From positions 96,020-116,840 of the forward strand of contig NPFB01000171.1 in assembly GCA_014084085.1 (NCBI GenBank): a stretch of DNA of 20,821 nucleotides. The letters run 5' to 3'. Below are positions 9,698 to 17,150 of this stretch, piece after piece; within the stretch, counting starts at the first letter, position 1; every line of letters starts with the position of its first letter. The notes beneath the pieces are model-generated. The model saw only the letters and a program-made list of their open reading frames with translations. It was not told the DNA's origin and searched no databases. The stretch comes from Hondaea fermentalgiana (taxonomy: Eukaryota; Sar; Bigyra; Thraustochytrida; Thraustochytriidae). Both the position numbers and the translations under genes were made by a program.

Positions 9698-11824
9698 ATG
9701 ACAGGGCGGCGGCGCGTACGGCGCGAGATCCGCACATTGTCCGAGACGCAGCGGCAGGCGTACTTTGCGGCGCTGCGAACCATGCGAACAACGTCCATGG
9801 CCGCCGGGCAGCGACGCTTTGGGGCAGCTTATCGCTCGCACGCGTACATGCTGCTCAAACACGCCACCTCGGCGCTGCACCCATGTGTGGACCAAGGTCA
9901 CGACATTGAAAATCAAATGACCTTTCACCGGGCTCTGCTGCTTGAAGTTGAGGCGTCGGTGCTGGCGATCGTGTCAACGCTGGAGCCCAATGTCACGCTT
10001 GGGGCGCTGCCATACTGGGACTTTGCGACAGATATTGCTCAGACAGGAAACTGGTGGTCAGGCTCGCTATGGAAGTACTGGGGTTCGCCTTTTGGAGATC
10101 CGGACAACGACTATTGCATCGAAGATCCCGTCTTTGAGAGCAAAGTGGAGCGCGGCATGGTGCCGGAACTTCAACCGCTCATGAACGAGATCTTTGGCAT
10201 GGACGCAGAGAGCGATGGCGACTTCGTGATGGGGAATGGGCATGGGTGGTGGCGTAGTCCGTGGAACCAAGCGCAGTGTCCGGGGCTTGCTCGAAATCCT
10301 GGCTGGGTTCTAGGAGCACCGACGGCGATCGGTTCGACATTTAGAGACTGTCAGGGTGCCAGTAATTATACCGTTTTCATGATGTGCGTTCAAGGTCGCG
10401 GGTTTACGCGTCAGGGACCAGACATTGGTCCTCACAATGCGCCGCACGTAAGCATGGGTACCTTTTACGACGAAGGGGTGGGCGATGCGGTGTTCGTGAC
10501 AATGCTTGCTTTCCTTTCACTGGGAACCTTCGCTTCCGCTTGCATGTCAGTTCTCTGCTTTGGCAAGCTCCGCGCCGAGGCGAAAGGGACTGAAATGCAT
10601 TGGCCCTCGCGGTGGTCGTGGATGCTGTCCGTTCTTTTGTCGCTGAGCATTATCGGATGCTTTGCAGCACCGGCGGTGCACGAGGCTGTTGTCGGTGTTT
10701 CTGGCGCATCGCTGCACGTGCGTTGGCTCCGCGAGACATTTAAGCGGCAAAGTATTGATTTCAAGGGTACAGAATGGCGCAGTGGGGCTCTTCAGTGTCC
10801 GGCTTCTGGAACGTGTGTCGAAGGGGAACGCTGTGCGTGTTCGTTGAATCGATACGAGTGCGGCTTTGTGGGCGCAGACTTTTGGGATGGAGCCTTTTCG
10901 TTGAACGAGAACTTCTTTTACAGCATTCATGCCTTTACAGACCTGCTGCATCTCAGGTGGGCTGCTCAACGTAGCGAAGCGCCAATCCTTGCGAACAATT
11001 TTGGTGGATTTCCTCTCGTTGGCAGGTGCCCTGGGATGGCTCTTGAGGATGACATCTCTGAAGAGTTTTGCTTTTCCAGCAACGATATCGGAGTCTCAAA
11101 TCTGACAGGCAGCGGGGACGCGAGCACGCCAGCACATTCTGCCAACCCAAAGGAGCCTTGTCTCACACATGCCGATATTCTCGCCCTCAACAGTCCTTCA
11201 CTTCATGACGACCGGGCTTTGCTTCCTTATACCTATGATGTTCTCGTTGCCGACGCCGTGTGGCGGCCAATCGAGCCTACGCTCGAGTGCACCAAAGAAA
11301 TTGCCTGCGACCGCTCGGGAAATGAAAGAAATGCGTCATTGCTTCGAGACATGCGCGCCCACGGAGACTTTGTCTGCATGCCAAGTGCGGAAATCTTTTC
11401 GACCAACAGCAGCGAAGATCTTCGCCATCGGTCTCCTGCTGACTGCAATGTCCCCAAACCTCATGATCCACCTTTGCGTGTGTGTAGTTGCAAAGCAGAG
11501 ATCTTTCGAGCCCGCACGCTGGAGCTGCGAGAGAAGTTGAGGGAGCAAAAACCCAAGAGGGTCTCGCTGGCGCAGGATGTTGGGAGCGGGGCATTATTTC
11601 TCGCTCTTTTCATAATGTTCGCCACGCTTGCGCATCGCTGCTGGAAGCGCCGGCAGATCCAATATGTACTTTTAGATGATGGAGCTGCTGCGGTGATTGA
11701 GCTTGGGGAAAGAGAAAATCATCAAGTCATGACCGCGTGTGTGGAAAAAGAAAACGAGCAAGGCAAGACTACGTATGCGTTGACGGCCAGCGATGACAGA
11801 AAAGAAAATCTCGCCGAGTCCTGA
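9698..11824 (+). CDS. Membrane-anchored tyrosinase-type (type 3 copper) protein with a split CuB site
   Basis: 708 residues as one open frame. The start RRVRREIRTLSETQRQAYFAAL matches the helix at the beginning of tyrosinase domains. Copper A: likely His55 (KHA), His68 and His77 (TFHR), with the 9-residue His68-His77 spacing typical of bacterial tyrosinase, then LPYWDF. Copper B: His246-Asn247-x-x-His250 (PHNAPH), then FFYSIHAFTDLLHLRW with His411. The third CuB His normally lies about 22 residues after the second; here it is 161 away. The insert has two hydrophobic segments (about 264-288 and 306-330) and a Cys-rich stretch. A third membrane helix at about 627-650 leaves a charged cytosolic tail. 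Asn after HisB1 is typical of enzymes active on phenols. No cleavable signal peptide is seen, so an upstream exon may be missing. The frame can also be spliced in phase (see 10448-10795). The family call is firm; activity is not shown. Confidence 0.8.
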   Translation: MTGRRRVRREIRTLSETQRQAYFAALRTMRTTSMAAGQRRFGAAYRSHAYMLLKHATSALHPCVDQGHDIENQMTFHRALLLEVEASVLAIVSTLEPNVTLGALPYWDFATDIAQTGNWWSGSLWKYWGSPFGDPDNDYCIEDPVFESKVERGMVPELQPLMNEIFGMDAESDGDFVMGNGHGWWRSPWNQAQCPGLARNPGWVLGAPTAIGSTFRDCQGASNYTVFMMCVQGRGFTRQGPDIGPHNAPHVSMGTFYDEGVGDAVFVTMLAFLSLGTFASACMSVLCFGKLRAEAKGTEMHWPSRWSWMLSVLLSLSIIGCFAAPAVHEAVVGVSGASLHVRWLRETFKRQSIDFKGTEWRSGALQCPASGTCVEGERCACSLNRYECGFVGADFWDGAFSLNENFFYSIHAFTDLLHLRWAAQRSEAPILANNFGGFPLVGRCPGMALEDDISEEFCFSSNDIGVSNLTGSGDASTPAHSANPKEPCLTHADILALNSPSLHDDRALLPYTYDVLVADAVWRPIEPTLECTKEIACDRSGNERNASLLRDMRAHGDFVCMPSAEIFSTNSSEDLRHRSPADCNVPKPHDPPLRVCSCKAEIFRARTLELREKLREQKPKRVSLAQDVGSGALFLALFIMFATLAHRCWKRRQIQYVLLDDGAAAVIELGERENHQVMTACVEKENEQGKTTYALTASDDRKENLAES
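10448..10795 (+). other. Possible in-frame (exitron-like) intron within the tyrosinase-like gene
   Basis: GTAAGC occurs directly after the CuB His250 codon, and GGCTCTTCAG ends at 10795. The interval is 348 nt, exactly 116 codons in phase 0, with no stop codon. Removing it would delete both mid-protein membrane segments and bring His411 to 45 residues from His250. The interval reads as sensible coding sequence, so I annotate the gene unspliced and mark this as an alternative. Confidence 0.3.
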
Positions 11825-12234
11825 TTAACTTGACATGAAACCAAAATGACACCAGTGATTTTACTTTTGGTTGAAACGTTTGAATATCTTTTTTACAATA
11901 TCATGGTTCCGATGGATCGATCCCATGTAATCATGGTGCTTAATTTGCGACGACAACTTGCGATGACGACGGCGGCGACGACGTGAAGGAAGCTGCGGAT
12001 ACAAACCAGCACAGCTTTGTATATATTTGCGGAATCTGTACGACTCTTCATGCGTGGAGAAAAGACATCTCTCGGCGCGTGCATGTCAATCTGACCCCCC
12101 CCCCCCCCCCCACACACACACAAAAAGAAGAGACAAGCACACTGCGCTGAGTTTCTCAACGCGATTGCGAGTTGAGCTCGATTGTGACTTGAGCTCGACT
12201 GGATGCCTCTCGAGGTTCATTGGGCGCCACGAGC
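11825..12234. other. Convergent intergenic region with C17 and CA repeat
   Basis: 410 bp between the ends of the tyrosinase-like (+) and TSUP (-) genes, so it holds both 3' ends. Apart from AT-rich stretches just after the tyrosinase stop and the poly-C/CA tract at 12095-12121, I see no gene and no recognisable RNA. Confidence 0.55.
12095..12121 (+). repeat. C17 homopolymer followed by a CA dinucleotide run
   Basis: Seventeen consecutive C are followed directly by ACACACACAC and then an A run. The G-strand (minus strand) could form a G-quadruplex-like structure. It sits downstream of the TSUP stop, so it would be in or near that transcript's 3' region as a G run. Confidence 0.9.
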
Positions 12235-13413
12235 CTAATTTACAAGAAATCGAATGAAGCTGAGCATGGACGCAAGGAACATGAGTGTCCCCGTCGCGAG
12301 AATGACGAGTGATGGGTGGTGACCAATCCGAGTCTGGGCGAGCGCATTGCCCGTAAAGCCACCAGCAACGCCAATGAGAATCATGACAACGACAAGCTGG
12401 CCTGGCATGACTCCATACAAGTAGTTTTGCGTCACAGTGGACCCAGTTGTGAGAAGAATCATAAACGCTGAAGTCATGCGCACGACGAGGGGATGAAGAC
12501 CCAAGAGCTCGTACAAAATGGGAGCCTTGATCATGCCGCCTCCAATTCCGATAAAACTTGACATGAATCCTGCGCAAGCGCTCCAAAAGGGCAAGAGTAG
12601 GAAAAATTTGGACTGGGTCCAGGACTCGTTTTGGCTCTGTCGGAGCGCCAAACCCACAGCGAGAGTCCCCAAGACCGCTGTGATGCACACGACGACACCG
12701 GTCCAATGAAACAGATGATGTCTCTCCAAGGTCGTGAGAACACCAACGAGCAAGACACACACGAGTGTGGGGGCGAGCAGAACTGTGTCGCGCAGACCGC
12801 AGCAGAGTGGAAGTTTCTGGTGCCTTATAGACTCGTCAAAGACCGGTCTCGAGTCGACACTGGCTGTCTTTTCTGAGTGTAATGGCACTTCGCCTGGGCC
12901 CAGCAGATTCTCATTGGCGTCAAATTCATCGACGGGATGTGAGTTCCCGTATCGCAAGTCTCGTCTTTTTGCATCTGCTTGTGTCTCGCGGCTCTCGCTG
13001 CAGAATCGTGAGTAGCCCTTGTAGATTGTGCGGATAGAAAGTAGGAGGAGAAAGCCACCAGCAACGAGTGAGAGCGAGGCCTCAGACATGCCGGCACTAA
13101 CGTGCAAGCCAACGACAGTGCCTGCGACAGTAAAGGGCTCGAGATATGCGACTGCAGCAAAGTTGATGACGCGCTTAGAGGGTTGCAAGGGCGCCTGAAC
13201 GCGCCAATTGAGCACGCACAGCGTGAGACATGATCCAAAGGCGACCGCTGTTGAGAGCCCTACGCTCTCTTTGGTCGACGTGTGCAGGAGCGAGCTCGAA
13301 ATAGGCACGAAGAGCCCGCCGCCCCCAATCCCCGCTGTTGACGCGAGGCAGCTTGCCACGAACAGCACCACGTAGCCCAAAGCCGCGCGGAGACCGTGCG
13401 CCTCGGTCGCCAT
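12235..13413 (-). CDS. TauE/SafE (TSUP) family membrane transporter, putative sulfite/anion exporter
   Basis: 392 residues, single exon, from an ATG at 13413. The protein is two homologous hydrophobic halves, each with the glycine motif of the TSUP family: GIGGGGLFVP at 28-37 and GIGGGMIKAP at 289-298. About 8-9 membrane helices are apparent. A hydrophilic acidic loop of about 75 residues (132-206) joins the halves. The second half shows the typical end of the family (SAFMILLTTGSTVTQNYLYG, then GGFTGNALAQ). Members move sulfite, sulfonates or other small organosulfur or anionic compounds across membranes; the substrate here cannot be deduced. The length is in the range of eukaryotic members. 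The gene is divergent with the small coiled-coil gene across 325 bp. The family call is firm, the substrate unknown. Confidence 0.9.
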   Translation of the reverse strand: MATEAHGLRAALGYVVLFVASCLASTAGIGGGGLFVPISSSLLHTSTKESVGLSTAVAFGSCLTLCVLNWRVQAPLQPSKRVINFAAVAYLEPFTVAGTVVGLHVSAGMSEASLSLVAGGFLLLLSIRTIYKGYSRFCSESRETQADAKRRDLRYGNSHPVDEFDANENLLGPGEVPLHSEKTASVDSRPVFDESIRHQKLPLCCGLRDTVLLAPTLVCVLLVGVLTTLERHHLFHWTGVVVCITAVLGTLAVGLALRQSQNESWTQSKFFLLLPFWSACAGFMSSFIGIGGGMIKAPILYELLGLHPLVVRMTSAFMILLTTGSTVTQNYLYGVMPGQLVVVMILIGVAGGFTGNALAQTRIGHHPSLVILATGTLMFLASMLSFIRFLVN

Positions 13414-13738
13414 CGTCTATGACCTCGCAAGAACCTCGTGACCACTGCCAAGGTCTGTCTGCACGACCCTTCGAGTTTGGCAGCAGCGTGCCGCACTCAC
13501 TCACTGTCAAGCTTGCTTGCTTTCCTCGATTCGACACAGACAATCACAGACAACCGATGGCAGACAACAACGACACACACAGCAGCCAAGCGGCACAGCC
13601 TTATCGCTGCGCTGGGCGCGTAGCGCAGCGGCCCTGGGGAGAGCAAGGCAGCCAGGCTTCGACGAGAGCTCGGGCCGGAGGATCAGCAGCGGCACGAAGT
13701 GAGAGGAAGAGAGCGTACAGATACTGATAAGTTGGCCA
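13414..13738. promoter_or_regulatory. Divergent promoter region between the TSUP and small coiled-coil genes
   Basis: 325 bp between divergent starts. It contains ACAGACAA-type repeats near 13536-13551 and a CA/AC-rich patch near 13565-13583. A TATA-like element is not obvious. No gene is supportable here. Confidence 0.4.
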
Positions 13739-14259
13739 ATGGCTCAAGCAGACGATGGCGTCGACCTGTACGCTGACCTCGGCGCAGGTGACGCCGACGT
13801 CGAGAACCTCGAGGTAGGTAAAGACTGGGAAGATTTCGCGTAACACGTTTGTGCCGACAACAAAGAAGAAGAAAGGATCTCACGTCTCGTGTCGCGCGCG
13901 CATTACAGTACAAGGACAAATATGAGACCCTGGTGCAAGAACATGCAGACTTGCAAAAAGCACTCAAGGCAGAACAGGAAAAGGTGCGTTTTCAACATAA
14001 AGGTATTGTCTTTACGTTCGGTACAGATGGAACCGACAAAGAACAAACGAAAAACGAGCATTTTTTTTCTGACATTTCGCGTTTTCGTCTGACATTGCCA
14101 TTACCTTGCAAGACAACACGACTAGAAAAGGAGAATGCTGTGCTTGAACGGAATCTGTGCTGCATATACGACACGGCGAAGCTAGAGCTCGAACGAAAGA
14201 ACCAGATCATCAAGGACACACGCGAACAGCTCATGGAAGCGCGAAGGTCTAGTGGATGA
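13739..14259 (+). CDS. Small three-exon acidic/coiled-coil protein, FLASH N-terminus-like
   Basis: Spliced from exons 13739-13813, 13909-13983 and 14113-14259, all phase 0, giving 98 residues. Exon 1 encodes an acidic start with DLYADL; exons 2-3 encode a continuous coiled coil (YETLVQEHADLQKALKAEQEK, then LEKENAVLERNLCCIYDTAK...ERKNQIIKD). The order of a short L-Y-x-x-L motif, a Y-x-x-L coiled coil, an E-N-x-x-L-x-x-N motif and a TA(K/R)xExxRK element resembles the N-terminal dimerising segment of FLASH/CASP8AP2. In animals that segment binds Lsm11 in histone pre-mRNA processing. That likeness is from memory and tentative. The exon structure is supported because joining removes in-frame stops and keeps one heptad register. 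The start context GGCCAATGG is good. Confidence 0.7.
13814..13908 (+). other. Intron 1 of the small coiled-coil gene, 95 nt, phase 0
   Basis: Donor GTAGGT after GAG, acceptor GCATTACAG before TACAAG. In-frame stops occur inside (for example GTAACACG at about 13840), so splicing is needed to join exon 1 to the coiled coil. Confidence 0.72.
13984..14112 (+). other. Intron 2 of the small coiled-coil gene, 129 nt, phase 0
   Basis: Donor GTGCGT after AAG, acceptor CCTTGCAAG before ACAACACG. The interval is a multiple of three and open in frame, so retention is possible. It encodes low-complexity residues that would break the coiled coil, and it is T-rich unlike the exons. Confidence 0.7.
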
Positions 14260-14351
14260 CGATCGTTGCAGTCATGTTTTGGCCCATGTATCATGAAATG
14301 AATTAGGCCTCATCTTTACACAAAAGAAAACATCAAATCACATAAACATTA

Positions 14352-14380
14352 TTGTCATCGTCATCATCATCATCATCAAG
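14352..14380 (+). repeat. TCA/ATC trinucleotide repeat in a convergent 3' region
   Basis: A run of about eight TCA-type triplets (TTGTCATCGTCATCATCATC and on) lies in the 212-bp gap between the coiled-coil gene stop and the Vma12-like gene stop. It is non-coding in the chosen models. Confidence 0.8.
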
Positions 14381-14471
14381 ATTACACGGTACTTGAGCGC
14401 ATGGGAAGCACTTTTGCTCCACAAGCCTCAAGACGAAAACTTGTCTACCGATGTGCATGTACTTCTAACGA

Positions 14472-15182
14472 TCACGCAAACTTCTTCATGGCCTCCTTGC
14501 CGCCTGGAATTACTGGAAGCTGCGAAATGTTGGTGACTTGGCGATCCAAAAAGGCGCGCTCTTTTCGGGATTCAGTCTCGGCTCGTGTTGTACGAATCGC
14601 AAACAAAATCATTTCGACGAAAAGCATGGCCGAGCCGCCAAAGAGACCCCACTGGAGTCCAACCTGAGGTGGCAGTCCTCTTGCGTCGGCGGTCATCTTC
14701 AGAGCCAAAAAGACGGCCACACAAACGAGAATCATCATGATACCTACCGAGACCTCTTTCATGGCGCGACGCACCTCTGACATACTTTCCTGCGCCTTTT
14801 CGTAAGGGCGCTTGTGCCTGATGTTGGCAACACTTGCCTCGTACTCGCGGCGTTGCTGCCGTGCAATGAGCCAAGCGCGACGTTTTTCGAGATCGGGATT
14901 CGTCTTGGGTTTTGGTGGTTCGGGAAGAACAACACCACCTTTGCCCTTGTCGGCACGCAGAAGATCCATCAGGCTCTGTTGCGCACCGCCTTTGTCGGCT
15001 TCGCGCGCTCGAATAAGCGTCTGCAATTCTTGGCTAGTCAAGCCTCCTTTGTCGAGGGCGCTCTGCAGGGTTTCCTGGTCTTTCTTGCTCGCTAATTTCA
15101 TCACTCGCTCGATTTCCCGCACGACTGCGGGCGCGCAGCGCAGCCGTACGCGCTTGTCGTGTTCATCTTGCTCCTGCGTCAT
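14472..15182 (-). CDS. VMA12: Vma12/TMEM199-like V-ATPase assembly factor
   Basis: 236 residues, single exon, from ATG at 15182. A soluble N-terminal part of about 140 residues, partly helical with a basic Pro/Lys linker (87-100), contains the element LIARQQRREYEASVANI. Two membrane helices follow at about 144-163 and 175-196, with a short cytosolic tail. This layout, and the segment just before the first helix, match the Vma12/TMEM199 family. Those are endoplasmic reticulum proteins that, with Vma21 and Vma22, help assemble the membrane sector of the vacuolar proton pump. The length is close to the usual 210-230 residues. The gene is convergent to the small coiled-coil gene and divergent from the AlkB-like gene. 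The call is from recalled motif and topology. Confidence 0.75.
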   Translation of the reverse strand: MTQEQDEHDKRVRLRCAPAVVREIERVMKLASKKDQETLQSALDKGGLTSQELQTLIRAREADKGGAQQSLMDLLRADKGKGGVVLPEPPKPKTNPDLEKRRAWLIARQQRREYEASVANIRHKRPYEKAQESMSEVRRAMKEVSVGIMMILVCVAVFLALKMTADARGLPPQVGLQWGLFGGSAMLFVEMILFAIRTTRAETESRKERAFLDRQVTNISQLPVIPGGKEAMKKFA

Positions 15183-15804
15183 GATTTCTTGAAGTGGAGG
15201 CAGGTCACCCGGCCTACGTACCAGCGGGCGTGCTCCAAGAAAAGGCTCGAGGATGCAACTTTCCGCCGATCTGCGCCACGCGCTGCCGGTCTCTGTGCCT
15301 CGGCGCGCGAAGTCCCGCGCACGTGGTGTCTATGCTTCTCCAGGGTATTTGTCTGCCTTCACTGCTTGCCTGCCCGTCTGCCTCCGCCTAAAAATAATAC
15401 AAACCAAAATCGACCAAAATTGAGAAAAAATCGCAAGGAAAGTTGAAGGAAAATCGAAAGAACCTCGAAGGTTGTAAACCTCGAAGGTTGTAAACCTCGA
15501 AGGTTGTGAACCTCGAAGGTTGTAAATCTTCAAGGAGAAATCACCGAGTCCGCGTGGTACGTTTTCGAGCAATCCGAGCACTGGCACGTAGGATGGACGT
15601 CGCAGGCCACACAGCCGCTCCCGACTGACGATCTGCGAGGACTCTCGGTCGCTGTGAAGATCTCGCTTTTTATGTTTGAGGGAGGGCGAGCGCGCGAGCG
15701 GGCGAGCGACGGACGACGCGGTGGCGAGGAAGAAGAGTAACACTGGCGGTGGGTAAGCCTGACACACCAGCGGGCAGGTGGGCGGTGTCCTCGAGATTCT
15801 TGAC
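15183..15804. promoter_or_regulatory. Divergent region between the Vma12-like and AlkB-like genes
   Basis: 622 bp. The left part is GC-rich; the middle (about 15390-15540) is AT-rich with A-runs and holds a 16-bp tandem array (separate entry). The right part has GA/GCGA-rich patches (GGGCGAGCGACGGACGACG near 15700). A TCTCGCTTTTTATGTTTGAG patch near 15660-15680 is the only TATA-like stretch near the AlkB start. A minus-strand reading frame crosses the array but is a by-product of the repeat. Confidence 0.45.
15461..15524 (+). repeat. Tandem array: four 16-bp near-palindromic units
   Basis: Four head-to-tail copies of AACCTCGAAGGTTGTA (the third ends in TG), then a decayed fifth (AATCTTCAAGGAG). 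Each unit contains AACCT-CGA-AGGTT, an inverted repeat with a three-base centre. The 16-bp period is about 1.5 helical turns, so successive units face alternate sides of the helix. The array lies 280 bp upstream of the AlkB start and 279 bp upstream of the Vma12-like start. Confidence 0.92.
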
Positions 15805-16512
15805 ATGGCGTCATCCTGCGAAGCAGACGCGTCCAAAGACGATTGTTCCGTGAAGCAAGATGCCGTGGTCGAGGTCGAGGCCACGGTCGCATCCATACAA
15901 ATCATCGACGAGGAGTGCTTTCTCATTCGTGGCCTGCTCACACTGGGTGAGCAAGCTGCGCTCTTCGAATACATCAAGCAGCTTGATAAGACGCCGAGCA
16001 ATCAGCCGCGCGCAATGGTTCCGGCGCCAAAAACGTTGTTGCTCGGTGACGATGGCAATCCGAGCGTGCGGTACAGCTCGAGTGCCGCTTGCGTCGTTAA
16101 TGACTTCGTAGCCAAGGCTGTGGCGATTCTTAAAAAACATCATCTCCATGTCATTGGCGGCCACGATTCCTGTGCCTACAAATCGCTGTCCATGGCGACC
16201 ATTCAGTACGAGGCCCCAAACGGGTGCTTCCCCGCGCACGTAGACCATTGCAGCGACAGCTGCGTGTTCCTGGCCAGCCTGGGCTGCAGCGCGAACTTCA
16301 TGGTCAAGGGGCCGACGATGGTAGAGAAGCTGCAATTCAAGCTGCACAGCGGGGACGCGCTCGTGTTCAATGCAAGTGGCGAGGCAGGCGTCCTACACTC
16401 GGTTGTAAGTATTGACGAGGGCGGTCCGCGTGGCATCGCAAAGACACTGGAGCAGAGCTTTCCCACTTGGCATCAGCATCGCTACGGTGTGCAGTGCAGA
16501 ATGTTTTTTTGA
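15805..16512 (+). CDS. AlkB-like Fe(II)/2-oxoglutarate dioxygenase
   Basis: 235 residues from the ATG at 15805 (G at -3, G at +4); the frame is open upstream only from a GTG. The catalytic set of the AlkB family is complete. The metal triad is His145-x-Asp147 (PAHVDHC) and His198 (LHSVV). The 2-oxoglutarate-binding RxxxxxR motif is Arg226 and Arg232 (RYGVQCR), with the 6-residue spacing of E. coli AlkB. A SLGCSANFMVKG strand matches the SLG...F..G motif and HSGDALVFNASGEAG the GD..vM.G turn. The His-to-Arg loop (198 to 226) is about 11 residues longer than in AlkB. Such enzymes oxidatively demethylate alkylated DNA, RNA or sometimes protein; the subtype is unresolved. A GTAAGT at 16405 inside the gene is probably not spliced. 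Family firm, substrate unknown. Confidence 0.87.
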   Translation: MASSCEADASKDDCSVKQDAVVEVEATVASIQIIDEECFLIRGLLTLGEQAALFEYIKQLDKTPSNQPRAMVPAPKTLLLGDDGNPSVRYSSSAACVVNDFVAKAVAILKKHHLHVIGGHDSCAYKSLSMATIQYEAPNGCFPAHVDHCSDSCVFLASLGCSANFMVKGPTMVEKLQFKLHSGDALVFNASGEAGVLHSVVSIDEGGPRGIAKTLEQSFPTWHQHRYGVQCRMFF

Positions 16513-17030
16513 GATTTAATTTAATGCGAGGCTCGTTTCTTTGCCAAGGTGGCGAGTCTGCATGAGATGTTGGGTGACTGCGCAGCCTTCGTGTGCCCAC
16601 GCCGCAGTCGCCAAAACAATGCTCGCTATACCCCACGACCTCTCTGAGCTCAATGCCAAGCTGCAGTACGCGTACAAGAAGAGGCTTTACTTGAAGACGC
16701 TTGGCTCCACTGCATTCCATCTCAGCGTCCCACTTTAAACTTTACTCGCTTGCCCATCCTTCTTCACCTTGTCCCCCCAGATTCACCATGTCCAACAGGA
16801 CCTGTTCCAGGTCTCCCGAATGAAATTTAGAAAAAGAGTAGGACGGCTTGGTGGGAATGCTGCGATAGCCGCGTTTGTATGCGTGCGTCCGTGTCAATAC
16901 TCCGCCGTCCGAGACATAAGATGCTCTCACCGTGACACTTCTCAGGCTGAAAATGTGTCTTTCTGTTTTTGTTTTTCTATAAATTTGCGCAACGCAATTT
17001 GAACCTAACTGTCACGCTGCCTGTGCCAAC
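16513..17030 (+). promoter_or_regulatory. AlkB 3' region and Ctf8 upstream region
   Basis: 518 bp between two + strand genes. The left half holds GC-balanced sequence with no convincing gene. The right end becomes T-rich (about 16955-16985) and contains the TATA element described separately. A minus-strand frame near 16742-16930 has no ATG start and is not called. Confidence 0.45.
16978..16984 (+). promoter_or_regulatory. TATA-box candidate for the Ctf8 gene
   Basis: TATAAAT follows a T-rich stretch (TTTTTGTTTTTC) and lies 47 bp before the upstream-ORF ATG at 17031. That spacing would put a start site near 17010. It is the best TATA-like element in the window. Confidence 0.5.
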
Positions 17031-17150
17031 ATGAGTCGAGCAAGAACATTGACGGGGAGGACGTCAAGCCTGAAGCAGAACCAGCAGCACCGAGGTACGC
17101 TATCCGCAGGGCTGGTGGCAGACCACACGAACATACGTGCGGACGCGTGA
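17031..17150 (+). promoter_or_regulatory. Upstream ORF of 39 codons overlapping the Ctf8 start
   Basis: ATG at 17031 (context CCAACATGA, A at -3) opens a 39-codon frame that ends in TGA at 17148-17150. The last base of that stop is the A of the Ctf8 ATG (a GTGATGG overlap). The peptide starts MSRARTLTGRTSS and resembles nothing I know. The one-base overlap is what a termination-reinitiation control element would look like. A short alternative is that the true Ctf8 first exon lies upstream. Confidence 0.5.

Noticed and set aside
15330..16001. 223-codon minus-strand frame across the 16-bp repeats and the AlkB start
   Set aside because: It is antisense to the AlkB-like gene, and its repeated residues are simply the translated tandem array.
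16742..16930. Minus-strand 62-codon frame with plausible amino-acid composition between AlkB and Ctf8
   Set aside because: It begins at GTG, has no ATG near its start, no family resemblance, and overlaps the probable Ctf8 promoter.
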